Part shown: positions 54,915 to 63,566 of the stretch, one piece after another
Layout: each line of letters begins with the position of its first letter
Numbering within the stretch: position 1 is the first letter of the stretch
Assembly (NCBI RefSeq): GCF_900141745.1
Contig: NZ_FSRM01000001.1
Span: 1,240,001 to 1,304,000 of the forward strand
Direction: 5' to 3'
DNA: 64,000 bases
Source of the DNA: Paraburkholderia phenazinium
GTDB taxonomy: Bacteria; Pseudomonadota; Gammaproteobacteria; Burkholderiales; Burkholderiaceae
Program-made: the position numbers and the translations under genes
The notes under the pieces: generated by a model
Told to the model about the DNA's origin: nothing
The model's input: only the letters and a program-made list of their open reading frames with translations
The model's database searches: none

Positions 54915-56072
54915 ATGCCGGATCAAGATAAACCTGCTGAGGGTGCCGCCAAGGCTGCTGCTGGCAGGACTGGCGAGGCGGCGAAAGCCGCTGAAGCGGC
55001 AAGTGCTGCGGGCGCTGTCGAAGGCGCTGAAGCTGTTCAGCCAGCTGGCGGTACCCCGACTGGCCCGGTTGTGAGTCCCGCGGAAATCACACACGCTGCG
55101 GCGCTGCTCGACGCAGGCGAGCTCGTCGCGTTTCCCACTGAGACCGTCTATGGCCTCGGCGGCGATGCCCAGAGTTCTGATGCCGTTGCGCGCATCTACG
55201 CGGCGAAAGGGCGGCCGGCGAATCATCCGGTGATCGTGCATCTCGCGCCGCATGGTGACCCGGGATATTGGGTCGAGCAACTGCCGCCGGAAGCGCTGCG
55301 CCTCATCGACGCTTTCTGGCCCGGCCCACTCACCCTGATTCTCAAGCGCGCCGCGCACATCCCCGCTGCCGTGAGCGGCGGACAGGACTCGGTGGGTTTG
55401 CGTTGTCCCTCGCATCCGGTGGCGCAGGCGCTTCTCGAAGCGTTCAGCGCGCTACGTGGCGGTCACGGCGGCGTGGCTGCGCCGTCGGCTAACCGCTTCG
55501 GTCATGTGAGCCCGACTACCGCGCAGCACGTGCGCGACGAGTTTGGCGGCAACATCCATGTGCTAGATGGAGGCTCGTCGGATGTCGGCATCGAGTCGAC
55601 CATTCTCGATTTGTCGCGTGGGTTCCCCGCACTGCTGCGCCCGGGACGCGTGACGCCGCAGGATATCGCCGAAGTGCTCGGCGAAGCGCCGCGTCTGCCC
55701 GATGGCTCGGATGCGACGGCGCCGCGTGCCTCAGGCACGCTCAAGGCGCACTACGCGCCGCGCACGCCGCTTGCGCTGCTGCCGTTTGAAGCGCTGGAAC
55801 CTCTGCTGGCCGCACGTGAGGCGAACGAACGCGTGGCTCTCGTGGCTCGCGTGTCGCGCGCCAGCCGCTGGGCCGAGGCTGAAGGCGTCCACTTCATCGC
55901 GGCGCCCGAGGATCCCCACGTGTACGCCCGTGAACTCTACGGCTTGCTGCGTGCACTCGATCGCGCGAACGTCACGCGCATCCTGATCGAAAAGCTCCCC
56001 GATACGATCGAATGGATCGCGGTGAACGACCGGCTCGGCCGAGCCGCTGCGGCGTTCGAAGCGCAGGGATAA
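54915..56072 (+). CDS. L-threonylcarbamoyladenylate synthase (Sua5 type)
   Basis: Sua5/TsaC2-type enzyme, 385 residues, makes threonylcarbamoyl-AMP from Thr, bicarbonate and ATP for the t6A37 modification of ANN-decoding tRNAs. The YrdC domain covers about 55-245 (VAFPTETVYGLGGDAQ, KGRPANHPVIVHLA, APSANRFGHVSPT). The Sua5 C-terminal domain follows from about 265 (SGTLKAHYAPRTPLALLPFE). The first 50 residues are Ala/Glu/Gly/Lys-rich low complexity, absent from the family core. Twelve bp after purK, so probably in the pur operon. Confidence 0.93.
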   Translation: MPDQDKPAEGAAKAAAGRTGEAAKAAEAASAAGAVEGAEAVQPAGGTPTGPVVSPAEITHAAALLDAGELVAFPTETVYGLGGDAQSSDAVARIYAAKGRPANHPVIVHLAPHGDPGYWVEQLPPEALRLIDAFWPGPLTLILKRAAHIPAAVSGGQDSVGLRCPSHPVAQALLEAFSALRGGHGGVAAPSANRFGHVSPTTAQHVRDEFGGNIHVLDGGSSDVGIESTILDLSRGFPALLRPGRVTPQDIAEVLGEAPRLPDGSDATAPRASGTLKAHYAPRTPLALLPFEALEPLLAAREANERVALVARVSRASRWAEAEGVHFIAAPEDPHVYARELYGLLRALDRANVTRILIEKLPDTIEWIAVNDRLGRAAAAFEAQG

Positions 56073-56140
56073 GCGACAAAACAGGAGTAGGAACTGGGAG
56101 TCGTACCGCCCAGAAGTCTCCGCAGTGAAGCTGCGGTCAG

Positions 56141-56178
56141 ATGCCAGATGCTGGCATACTCATGCCAAGAATTGGTAT
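56141..56178 (+). promoter_or_regulatory. Two phased ATGCCAR-N3-YTGGYAT operators
   Basis: ATGCCAG-ATG-CTGGCAT (56141-56157, perfect) and ATGCCAA-GAA-TTGGTAT (56162-56178, one mismatch). Centres are 21 bp apart, i.e. two helix turns, and the second ends 21 bp before the start of a winged-helix gene. Such a pair should bind two dimers on one face of DNA; autoregulation by the gene downstream is the simplest reading. A stem CCGCAG/CTGCGG (56120-56136) precedes them. Confidence 0.7.
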
Positions 56179-56199
56179 TGACCACACCAAGGGAGACGC

Positions 56200-56781
56200 A
56201 TGAGCATCGCCGATTTCATGTTCACGCCGCGCGAGCAGCGAGTATTGTCGTTAGTCCTTTCGGCCCCCGAGCGGACCTTTAATCTCGCCGAACTGATGTC
56301 CCGTTCAGGCGCCGGCAGCGGCGCCGGTCAACATACGGTGCGCCGTCTCTGGGAGGCGGGCGTGCTGCGCGAATCGCGACTGGGCAACCAGCGTCTGTTC
56401 CAGGCGAACACGGAGTTTCCGCTTTACCCGGAGTTGCGCAGCATCTGCGCGAAGTCGTTCGGTCTGGCCGGCATGCTGCGTGAGGCCCTGGCGCCGCTCA
56501 CGGAGGAGATCGACGAAGCCTTCGTGTTCGGAGCGGTGGCGCGGGGGACGGATACGGCGGGGAGCGTTATCGATCTGATGGTTGTCGGGCGAGTGAGTCT
56601 GGACGATCTGCTCGATCATCTGGCGCCGCTCGATGCGCAACTCGGGCGTTCGGTGCATGCCAATCTGCACCATCCGGCCGAATGGGCTGTACTGTCGCGG
56701 GACGATACGGTGGTTCGCGCAATCCTCGATTCGCCCACCATCCGGATCGTTCCGGACGACACGCCACGACTGGCCGGATAA
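56200..56781 (+). CDS. Winged-helix regulator fused to a degenerate nucleotidyltransferase domain
   Basis: A 193-residue protein. Residues 5-70 form a winged helix-turn-helix (TPREQRVLSLVLSAPERTFN, then GQHTVRRLWEAGVLRESRLG and NQRLFQAN as wing). Residues about 100-190 resemble the MNT/DNA-polymerase-beta-type nucleotidyltransferase fold: FVFGAVARGTDTAGSVIDLM replaces the usual GSxARG...SDxD. Ser is Ala and the first catalytic Asp is Val, so activity is doubtful and the domain may sense a nucleotide. GGGAGACGC precedes the ATG. Tandem operators lie directly upstream. Single gene; targets unknown. Confidence 0.82.
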   Translation: MSIADFMFTPREQRVLSLVLSAPERTFNLAELMSRSGAGSGAGQHTVRRLWEAGVLRESRLGNQRLFQANTEFPLYPELRSICAKSFGLAGMLREALAPLTEEIDEAFVFGAVARGTDTAGSVIDLMVVGRVSLDDLLDHLAPLDAQLGRSVHANLHHPAEWAVLSRDDTVVRAILDSPTIRIVPDDTPRLAG

Positions 56782-56855
56782 CTGTCGGCAACGCCACGAA
56801 ACTAAGGCGTTTCGCCTTCAGCCCACGCGCCAGGATCCAGACGCCCTCAAACAAT

Positions 56856-56884
56856 AAAAAAAGCCCGGCTTAACCCAGCCGGGC
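56856..56884 (-). terminator. Terminator after the GDSL esterase gene
   Basis: On the minus strand GCCCGGCT-GGGTTA-AGCCGGGC followed by TTTTTTT: perfect 8-bp stem and seven T, about 70 bp after the GDSL gene stop. Convergent with the winged-helix gene, which has no T-run on its own strand. Confidence 0.88.
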
Positions 56885-56953
56885 CCGCCACCATCAAAAA
56901 GGTAAAACGGCAGATCAGATCACTTTCGATCCACCGTTACCGTCCGTCCCGCC

Positions 56954-58192
56954 TTACTTACCCAATCCCGTTGCCGCAATCTGCTGCTCGACGAACTGCG
57001 CGAACAGTGCGTGCGAGTGCGTGCTCGGGTGGACCGTATCGGCGAAGACATAAGTCTGGTCGGCCCCCGCTACCGTGTAGGTCGCCGGCGAGCAGAACAG
57101 CGACGAGGCGAACTGCGAGCCATACTCGGCCGGAGTCAGACCGTTCAGGACAGCCGGATTCGCCGTGGCGTACTTGGTGGCGTTGGCCGCCATCGCCGTC
57201 AGGTTACACGCCGTGCCGGTATTGGTCGTGGTGAAGCCCAGCGACTGGGCGTTCGGCAGCAGGACGGTATCGAGCCACGTGAACGCATCGGCGACGATGA
57301 CCGTGTGCGCTGCTATCTGCGTCGCGAGCGCCTGCTCGACGATGCCGTTAAAGGCGGCGCTGATGCCGGTCAGCAACGCGGCCGAGCCCGCTGCCTGAGC
57401 GTTCGCTGCGACGCCGAGAGGCGTCTGGCCGATGTCGGGCACGGTCATCAGCACGACGTGTGTCGCGCCGTTAGCGATGATGGTCTGGATCTGCGTCGCG
57501 AGCGCGACGGCGGCCGCTGCGACCTGGGTGCTGTTCGTCTGCAGGTAGCTGGCGATGAACTCCACCTGACCCGCCTGCGTGTTCGGCAGCAGGCCGGCCG
57601 CGACGGCAGCTGGGTACTGCGTCTGCAGCGCGGTGCCGAGCGCCGTCAGATTGGCCGTGGTCGCGAACTGGAAGATGTCGTTCGCGCCGCCGTCCACCAG
57701 CACGAGCTGGTTCGAATTGAAGCTCGTATGTGCGCTCAGGTATTGCGACACCTGAGTCGTGACCGGCACGGTCGTCGCGGCCAGGTTGTCCGGCGCCCAG
57801 CCTTCGCCTTCGGCGATGACGACGTCCGAACCGCCCTGCGCATAGCCATAGCCGCCGGCTGCCACCAGCGGCTGGCCGAAGCCGCCCAGGTAAGCCGCGG
57901 TCAGCGTGCCGCCATAGTATTGGGCGATCAGTTGCGTCCACACCTGACCCGGATTGGTCGTGAAGCGGCCGCCGCCAAAGTCTGCTGCGATGACCGGCGC
58001 GTACGTGCCCACGTCCGACAGGCTGTCGCCGAACGACACGACCTGCAATTTGACGCCGCCTGCCGGCGTGCCGCTGCTCGGGCTGCTGCTACTGCCGCCG
58101 CCGCAGGCTGCCAGCATGACGAAGGCTGCGCTGGCGATCGCGACTTGCGACAGGCGCAACAGACCGCGATGTTTGGTTCCCTGTTGTTTCAT
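56954..58192 (-). CDS. GDSL/SGNH esterase lipoprotein
   Basis: A 412-residue exported SGNH hydrolase. The signal ends in a lipobox, FVMLAAC, with acylated Cys30 followed by a Gly/Ser linker. Block I GDSLSDVGTY gives nucleophile Ser57. Block III is GGANDIF near 170; block V DTVHPSTHSHAL near 390 gives catalytic Asp and His. Such enzymes are outer-membrane or cell-surface esterases or lipases; the substrate is unknown. The middle is Ala/Thr/Gln-rich. Start MKQQ is chosen for the signal; GAGGAG lies 11 bases before, and an ATG 14 codons upstream is also in frame. Confidence 0.9.
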   Translation of the reverse strand: MKQQGTKHRGLLRLSQVAIASAAFVMLAACGGGSSSSPSSGTPAGGVKLQVVSFGDSLSDVGTYAPVIAADFGGGRFTTNPGQVWTQLIAQYYGGTLTAAYLGGFGQPLVAAGGYGYAQGGSDVVIAEGEGWAPDNLAATTVPVTTQVSQYLSAHTSFNSNQLVLVDGGANDIFQFATTANLTALGTALQTQYPAAVAAGLLPNTQAGQVEFIASYLQTNSTQVAAAAVALATQIQTIIANGATHVVLMTVPDIGQTPLGVAANAQAAGSAALLTGISAAFNGIVEQALATQIAAHTVIVADAFTWLDTVLLPNAQSLGFTTTNTGTACNLTAMAANATKYATANPAVLNGLTPAEYGSQFASSLFCSPATYTVAGADQTYVFADTVHPSTHSHALFAQFVEQQIAATGLGK

Positions 58193-58277
58193 GTTGATTT
58201 CATCTCCTCGTATGTGTGTGGCCTTTTTTGCCATGTGATGCAGGCGGCGCCCACCGCGTCGGCGGCGTGGCGACAGC

Positions 58278-59234
58278 TTACAGAATCTTTCCCGGTCTGC
58301 GTGGCGTTTGAAACGCCGCCGGGTTGTTTGCCGATGTATTGACGCATTCGTCCGGATGGCGCCCAGCGGTCTGCGAGTCGCGCAACGCGTGATAAGCCGC
58401 GGCCCACGCGGGCGGCGCGAACAGCGCGCTCAGCTTGTTGCGCCAGCCCTGCACCTGCAGGAAATCGGCACCCATCGACGCCCATTCGTGGAACGTCGCC
58501 TTTAGCGGGTTATAGGTGTGAAGCGGCTCGACGATGCCGTAGACCGGTGCATCGTGGGCATCTTCTTCCACATAGCTGCCGAACAGCCGGTCCCAGATGA
58601 CGAGCACGCCGGCGTAATTGCGATCGATGTAGCGCTCGTTGCGCGCGTGGTGTACGCGATGAATCGACGGCGTGTTCAACACGTATTCGAGCCAGCCGAG
58701 TTTGCCGATCGCCTGGGTGTGCACGAAAAACTGAAAGCCGAGATTGATCAGGACGATGGCGACGATCTGCTTCGGCGGAAAGCCCAGTACTGCGAGCGGA
58801 ATCCAGAACACCCACATGCCGGCGATGGGGTACATCAGGCTCTGGCGGAAGGCAGTGGAAAAATTCATTCGCTCCGACGAGTGATGCACGACATGTGCGG
58901 CCCACAGCCAGCGCACCCGGTGGCTGCAGCGGTGAAACACGTAGTAGAGCAGGTCCTGTGCAACGAACAGGACGACGAACGATAGCCATCCCGCGCGCCA
59001 TGTGTAGACGCGAAAGTGGTCGAAGCAATACGCATAAATGGGGATGATCGCGAGCCACGCGAGCTTGTCGGCGGCCTGCTGCAGCAACGCCAGTGCGGCG
59101 TTGCAAAGCGTGTCGCGCCAGCTATAGAGGCGTGCTGCGGGGCGCGTGCGATGCAGGTGCCACGCCTCCCAGCCGATGCATGCAAGGAAGACGGGCGCCA
59201 TGGCGAGCAGCAGCAATTCGGCATCGAATTGCAT
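58278..59234 (-). CDS. Sterol desaturase / fatty acid hydroxylase family protein
   Basis: A 318-residue membrane-bound di-iron enzyme. The histidine clusters of the family are seen: FHRCSHRVRW (HxxxH), AAHVVHHSSE (HxxHH) near 135-145, then HTQAIG and SIHRVHHARN near 200. Four to five membrane helices. Substrates of bacterial members include hopanoid, carotenoid, sphingolipid or ornithine lipid chains; nothing here decides. The C-terminal 80 residues are soluble. CAGGAGGAAGACGCCC precedes the ATG. 85 bp upstream of the GDSL gene on the same strand. Confidence 0.9.
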   Translation of the reverse strand: MQFDAELLLLAMAPVFLACIGWEAWHLHRTRPAARLYSWRDTLCNAALALLQQAADKLAWLAIIPIYAYCFDHFRVYTWRAGWLSFVVLFVAQDLLYYVFHRCSHRVRWLWAAHVVHHSSERMNFSTAFRQSLMYPIAGMWVFWIPLAVLGFPPKQIVAIVLINLGFQFFVHTQAIGKLGWLEYVLNTPSIHRVHHARNERYIDRNYAGVLVIWDRLFGSYVEEDAHDAPVYGIVEPLHTYNPLKATFHEWASMGADFLQVQGWRNKLSALFAPPAWAAAYHALRDSQTAGRHPDECVNTSANNPAAFQTPRRPGKIL

Positions 59235-59431
59235 GGGCGTCTTCCTCCTGGGTCCCTGGCCGCTGCGAATGCCGCAGCAGGCGTTGTCGTTATCGTCTGA
59301 TTCCGCAACGCCGCCCTGGGTGGCGCGCGGTTGGCGCGCGCCTCTCCATGGATGTCACGCGCGCTTCAAACACTGCCCGCAAGCGTACACGCTCTGGGGC
59401 CTGCCGCGCATGGCTTCGCTAGAAGGAATCC

Positions 59432-61138
59432 TCAATGCTGGTTGCCCTTGTGCGGGTTTTTCCTGGGCTTGCTGCGCGGTTCTTCCGCGACTTCCTGCAT
59501 CGGTTGCGACGGTCCCTGGTACACCCATTCGAGCAGCGCATCGTGCGCGGCCCGCGCAGCTTCCGAGTGTGGGTCGTTGATGATGCTGACGACGATATAA
59601 CTGACGCCGTCGGCGGAGGCCACGTAGCCTGCAATGGCGCGCACGTCGCGCAACGTGCCGGTCTTGATGTGCGCGTTGCCGCCGACCGGTTGCGAGGTGA
59701 GGCGGTTGCGCATCGTGCCGTCGACGCCGGCCACCGGCAGCGAATCGACGAACACCTGGGCGACCGGGCTCGCGTTGGCCGCCTGCAACAGATCCGCCAG
59801 CGAGAGCGCCGTGATGTGCTCGTCGCGCGACAGGCCCGAGCCGTTGTCGAGCGAGAGGTACTCCATGTCGAGGCCGTTTTTCTGCAGGAACGCTTCGATT
59901 GCACGTGCGGATTTTTCCGGCGTCGCCGGCGGTTTGCTGGTGACCGCGCCGATCGTCAGGAACAGATTGCGCGCCATCGTGTTGTTGCTGAACTTGTTGA
60001 TGTCGTGAACGATGTCCGACAGCATCGGCCCCTCGTGAGTGGCGATCAGGCGTGCTTCGACCGGTACAGGGCCTTCGCGCGTCGCGCCGGTGAAGGTGCC
60101 GCCGTTCTGTTCCCATAGCGCGAGGAAACCGCCGGCGAAGAACGCCGAGTGGTCGAGCATCGCCACGTTCAGTGTGCGTGGGCCGCAGCGCACGGGGTAT
60201 TCGCCGATGAACGATGCGCTCACCGTGCCGTTCGGCTGCGGCGTCACCTCGGGCGTGGGCAGTTCGCCGCGGCACGGGCCGCCGGTGGCGTGCAACTGGT
60301 TGTCGATCTGCAGTTGCGCGAGCGCGGGTATGACGTCGATGGCCACGCTGCCGTCAGGCGACGGCGTCAGCGTGAACGACAGCGACTTGAAAGCGTACAG
60401 CAGAGGATCGGGGCCGACGTTGTACGGAGCCGTGACATCGTCGTCGAACGGTGGCAGGTCGCGCGTCGAAGCGTCGAAAAAACGCTTGTCGAGCACCAGC
60501 GCGCCGTCGATCCCGTTGATGCCGGCCTTGCGGATTTTCTGCACGAGGTCGATCAGTTCTTCCGGCACGAGCTTCGGGTCGCCTGTGCCCTGGATGTAGA
60601 GATTGCCGTGCAAGATGCCGTTGGTGTCGAGCGTGCCGTCTGCGTAGGCGCTGGTGCGCCAGCGGTAATCGGGACCCAGGATCGACAGGCCGGAGTAGGT
60701 CGTGACGAGCTTCATCGTCGAGGCGGGCATCATCGGCTTGCCCGCGTTGAGCGCGACGATGGGCGTGCGATCGCCGACTTTCTCGACCACCACGCTGATA
60801 TTGGACAACGGCACGTGGGCGCGTGCGAGGTCAGTCATGACGACGGGCGGCAGCACCGTACTGACGCTGACAGTAGGGTGCTTGGCCTTGATGCGGGCTT
60901 GCGCCGGCGCGGCGCAGGCGAGCGCCGCACACGCCATCAGCAGGGCGACGGCGCCCATTGGCACACGCCGCGCCGGGTTGTGCCGCGCTGCCAGCCCTGG
61001 GGCGACACCTTGCGCGGTAACGGTACCGTGCGGGATCGCGTCAGAGCATGTGGACGGTGCAGCAGTAACGAATGAGACCGACGAAGCAGCGCATGGCGCG
61101 AGGCGGCGGACGAGAAAAGACAGGAAGGCGTGCGTCAT
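59432..61138 (-). CDS. dacB: D-alanyl-D-alanine carboxypeptidase/endopeptidase PBP4
   Basis: Class C penicillin-binding protein (peptidase S13), trimming and cutting peptidoglycan cross-links in the periplasm. Active-site motifs: SxxK as PASTMK (Ser about 140), SxN as FSNNTM (about 384), and KTG as HIKTGT (about 492). The frame allows 568 residues from ATG 61138. A more usual signal peptide starts at an internal ATG 60958 (MGAVALLMACAALACAAPAQ), preceded by NPARR, so the true start may be there. The C-terminus is basic (RSKPRKNPHKGNQH). Divergent from a QseBC-like two-component system. Confidence 0.9.
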   Translation of the reverse strand: MTHAFLSFLVRRLAPCAASSVSFVTAAPSTCSDAIPHGTVTAQGVAPGLAARHNPARRVPMGAVALLMACAALACAAPAQARIKAKHPTVSVSTVLPPVVMTDLARAHVPLSNISVVVEKVGDRTPIVALNAGKPMMPASTMKLVTTYSGLSILGPDYRWRTSAYADGTLDTNGILHGNLYIQGTGDPKLVPEELIDLVQKIRKAGINGIDGALVLDKRFFDASTRDLPPFDDDVTAPYNVGPDPLLYAFKSLSFTLTPSPDGSVAIDVIPALAQLQIDNQLHATGGPCRGELPTPEVTPQPNGTVSASFIGEYPVRCGPRTLNVAMLDHSAFFAGGFLALWEQNGGTFTGATREGPVPVEARLIATHEGPMLSDIVHDINKFSNNTMARNLFLTIGAVTSKPPATPEKSARAIEAFLQKNGLDMEYLSLDNGSGLSRDEHITALSLADLLQAANASPVAQVFVDSLPVAGVDGTMRNRLTSQPVGGNAHIKTGTLRDVRAIAGYVASADGVSYIVVSIINDPHSEAARAAHDALLEWVYQGPSQPMQEVAEEPRSKPRKNPHKGNQH

Positions 61139-61462
61139 GAACGGGCGAAAAACCAAAGAGTCACGTGCTGAAGCACGGCGCTCGGCGCGCTGTACTCATG
61201 TAGGGCATACAAGGGGTGTAACGGCCGCGCGCAGCAAAACTTCATCGTCATGCGCGCGTTTGTTTTCCCTTGTGCGAGTCGCCATGTGGCCCCTTGTTTT
61301 CAGGGCCCGATGGCGCGCTGCGCAAAAGCGCTCATTGTAGAGACATGCCGCGCTGGTGAGGTGAAATTGCGCCATACCTGCAGCAATCCGCGGGGGCGAG
61401 GCGCACGAGGCCGGGCCGGGCGCTAGAATGCGGCATCATGAGTGTTTCGGAATCGTAGAGTC
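61139..61462. other. Divergent region between dacB and the two-component operon
   Basis: 324 bp. It holds no convincing gene; if dacB starts at 60958 the gap is longer. I see a small stem CGTGCT/AGCACG near 61163-61176 but no consensus promoter and no TTAAG-type box. GTAGAG before ATG 61463 is the ribosome site of the regulator. Confidence 0.4.
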
Positions 61463-62125
61463 ATGCGCATATTGCTAGTCGAAGACGACCGGATGATTGC
61501 CGAGGGCGTGCGCAAAGCGTTACGTGGCGAAGGCTTTGCTGTCGACTGGGTGGAAGACGGCGAGGCGGCGCTCAGCGCGGCCGGCGGTGAACCTTACGAT
61601 CTGGTGCTGCTCGATCTCGGACTGCCCAAGCGCGACGGCCTCGACGTGCTGCGTGCTCTGCGCGCACGCGGTCATACGCTGCCGGTGCTGATCGTGACGG
61701 CGCGTGACGCCGTGGCCGATCGCGTCAAAGGACTCGACGCGGGTGCCGACGATTACCTCGTCAAACCTTTCGATCTCGACGAACTCGGCGCCCGCATGCG
61801 CGCGCTGATTCGGCGTCAGTCGGGCCGCAGCGATTCGACCATTCGCCACGGCACGCTCACGCTCGATCCCGCTTCGCACCAGGTGACGCTGGCCGGCACG
61901 CCGGTTGCGCTGTCCGCGCGCGAATTTGCGCTGCTCGAGGCGCTGATTGCACGGCCCGGCGCGGTGCTCTCGAAGAGCCAGCTCGAAGAAAAAATGTATG
62001 GGTGGGGTGAGGAAATCGGCAGCAATACCGTCGAGGTGTACATCCACGCGCTGCGCAAGAAGCTTGGCGCCGACCTGATCCGCAACGTGCGAGGCCTCGG
62101 CTACATGATCGCGAAGGACGCTTGA
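61463..62125 (+). CDS. OmpR-family response regulator (QseB/PmrA-like)
   Basis: A 220-residue response regulator. Receiver: LLVEDDRM acidic pocket, phospho-Asp51 in LVLLDLGLPKRDG, Lys in DYLVKPFDL. Winged-helix domain about 125-218 (VALSAREFALLEALIARPGA, then EVYIHALRKKLG, IRNVRGLGYMI). Its wording places it in the QseB/PmrA/BasR group, which binds TTAAG direct repeats; such a box occurs before the htrA gene downstream. Its kinase follows after 4 bp. Confidence 0.93.
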   Translation: MRILLVEDDRMIAEGVRKALRGEGFAVDWVEDGEAALSAAGGEPYDLVLLDLGLPKRDGLDVLRALRARGHTLPVLIVTARDAVADRVKGLDAGADDYLVKPFDLDELGARMRALIRRQSGRSDSTIRHGTLTLDPASHQVTLAGTPVALSAREFALLEALIARPGAVLSKSQLEEKMYGWGEEIGSNTVEVYIHALRKKLGADLIRNVRGLGYMIAKDA

Positions 62126-62129
62126 GCCG

Positions 62130-63437
62130 ATGCGTTCCATTCGTCGTCAATTGCTGTTCTGGCTGCTTGCCATCGTGTTGCTCGGCGTCGGCATCGCCGG
62201 CTGGCTGATCTACCGTCAGGCGCTCGCCGAAGCCAACGAACTGTTCGATTACCAGTTGCAGGAGATTGCCGAAGCGCTGCCGTCCGAGCCCTTCTCGCAG
62301 GTGCTCGGCTCGCGCGATACCGGCGACGAAGGCATCGTGCTGCAGATCTGGAATCGCAACGGGGCGTTGATGTACTACTCGCGGCCGCGCGCGCCGCTCG
62401 CGCCGCGCGCCGAACTCGGCTTTTCAACCGAGCGCACCGACCGCGGCGACTGGCGTGTGTACGGCGCGATCGTCGGCGATAACGTCGTGCAACTGGCCCA
62501 GCCGGTGTCGGTGCGCAACCGCCTTGCTGCGAACGTGGCGTTACGCACGCTATGGCCGTTGATCGTACTGCTGCCGTTGCTGGGGTTGGCGGTGTGGATG
62601 GTGGTCGGGCGCGGACTCAGGCCGCTGCGCCGGGTAACCGGGGCGCTCGATACACGTCATCCGGAAGCGCTCGATCCCCTGCCCGACAGCCGTTTGCCGC
62701 TCGAAGTGCAGCCGCTGGTGCGCGCGCTCAACGGCCTGCTGCAGCGTCTCGCCACAGCGCTCGACACACAGAAGGCGTTCGTTGCCGATGCCGCGCACGA
62801 ACTGCGCACACCGCTCGCCGCGGTGCAGATCCAGACACAACTCGTTGCGCGTGCGACCGACGACGCCACGCGCAGTGAAGCGCTCGCCGATCTGCAGGCA
62901 GGCGTCACGCGAGCGACGCGTCTCGCCGAACAGTTGCTGGCGTTGGCGCGTTCGGAGCCGGACGGGCACACGCAGGCCCAGACCCAGGTGATCGATCTGC
63001 ACGCGTTGCTCGAAGACTGCGTGATGGCCTACGCGCCGCTCGCGCAGCAACGTGGTGTCGATCTCGGCATCGAGTCGAGCGAGGCTGCCAGCGTGACTGG
63101 CAATGCGGACGCGCTGCGGGTGATGTTCAATAACCTGGTGGACAACGCAACCAAATACACACCGCGCGGCGGCCGGGTGGATGTGAGCCTGACCGTCGAG
63201 GCGGGGCATCCGGTCGTGCGCATTGGCGACAGCGGACCGGGCATTCCGCCCGCCGAGCGCGAGCGTGTGTTCGACCGCTTCTATCGTGCCGGGGCGAGCG
63301 CCGATCGCGCCCGCACGGATGTCTCCGGCAGCGGGCTGGGGCTGGCGATCGTGCGGCGCATCGCGCTTCAGCATGACGCGAGCGTGACACTGGGCGAAGC
63401 ACCGGCCGGTGGCCTCGAAGTGAGCGTGCGGTTCTGA
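62130..63437 (+). CDS. Sensor histidine kinase (QseC/PmrB-like)
   Basis: A 435-residue membrane kinase, partner of the preceding regulator. TM1 at about 8-28 (LLFWLLAIVLLGVGIAGWLI), a periplasmic sensor of about 120 residues with the QseC-type DYQLQEIAEALPSEPFSQ, TM2 at about 147-166, then a HAMP-like linker. HisKA has His223 in DAAHELRTPLAAVQIQTQLV. The ATPase has NLVDNATKYT, DSGPGI and GSGLGLAIVRRI. The signal is unknown; relatives sense metals, cationic peptides or envelope stress. Confidence 0.92.
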   Translation: MRSIRRQLLFWLLAIVLLGVGIAGWLIYRQALAEANELFDYQLQEIAEALPSEPFSQVLGSRDTGDEGIVLQIWNRNGALMYYSRPRAPLAPRAELGFSTERTDRGDWRVYGAIVGDNVVQLAQPVSVRNRLAANVALRTLWPLIVLLPLLGLAVWMVVGRGLRPLRRVTGALDTRHPEALDPLPDSRLPLEVQPLVRALNGLLQRLATALDTQKAFVADAAHELRTPLAAVQIQTQLVARATDDATRSEALADLQAGVTRATRLAEQLLALARSEPDGHTQAQTQVIDLHALLEDCVMAYAPLAQQRGVDLGIESSEAASVTGNADALRVMFNNLVDNATKYTPRGGRVDVSLTVEAGHPVVRIGDSGPGIPPAERERVFDRFYRAGASADRARTDVSGSGLGLAIVRRIALQHDASVTLGEAPAGGLEVSVRF

Positions 63438-63491
63438 CGGGCAAAGTGCGTCGCGTAGTGGAAAGCTGGCTGTTTTGCCGAAGTTCCCCTG

Positions 63492-63508
63492 CTTAAGACT
63501 CTTTTAAG
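63492..63508 (+). promoter_or_regulatory. PmrA/QseB-type box upstream of htrA
   Basis: CTTAAG-ACTCT-TTTAAG fits the published PmrA consensus YTTAAK-N5-YTTAAK exactly. It is 58 bp before the protease start and 55 bp after the kinase stop. The upstream two-component system belongs to the family that reads such boxes, so direct control of the protease is likely (inference). Confidence 0.65.
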
Positions 63509-63566
63509 CGATAGCACGTACGCTTCATCCCATCCCCAAAGCCTTCCTCCCTGTCAGGAGCTCACG

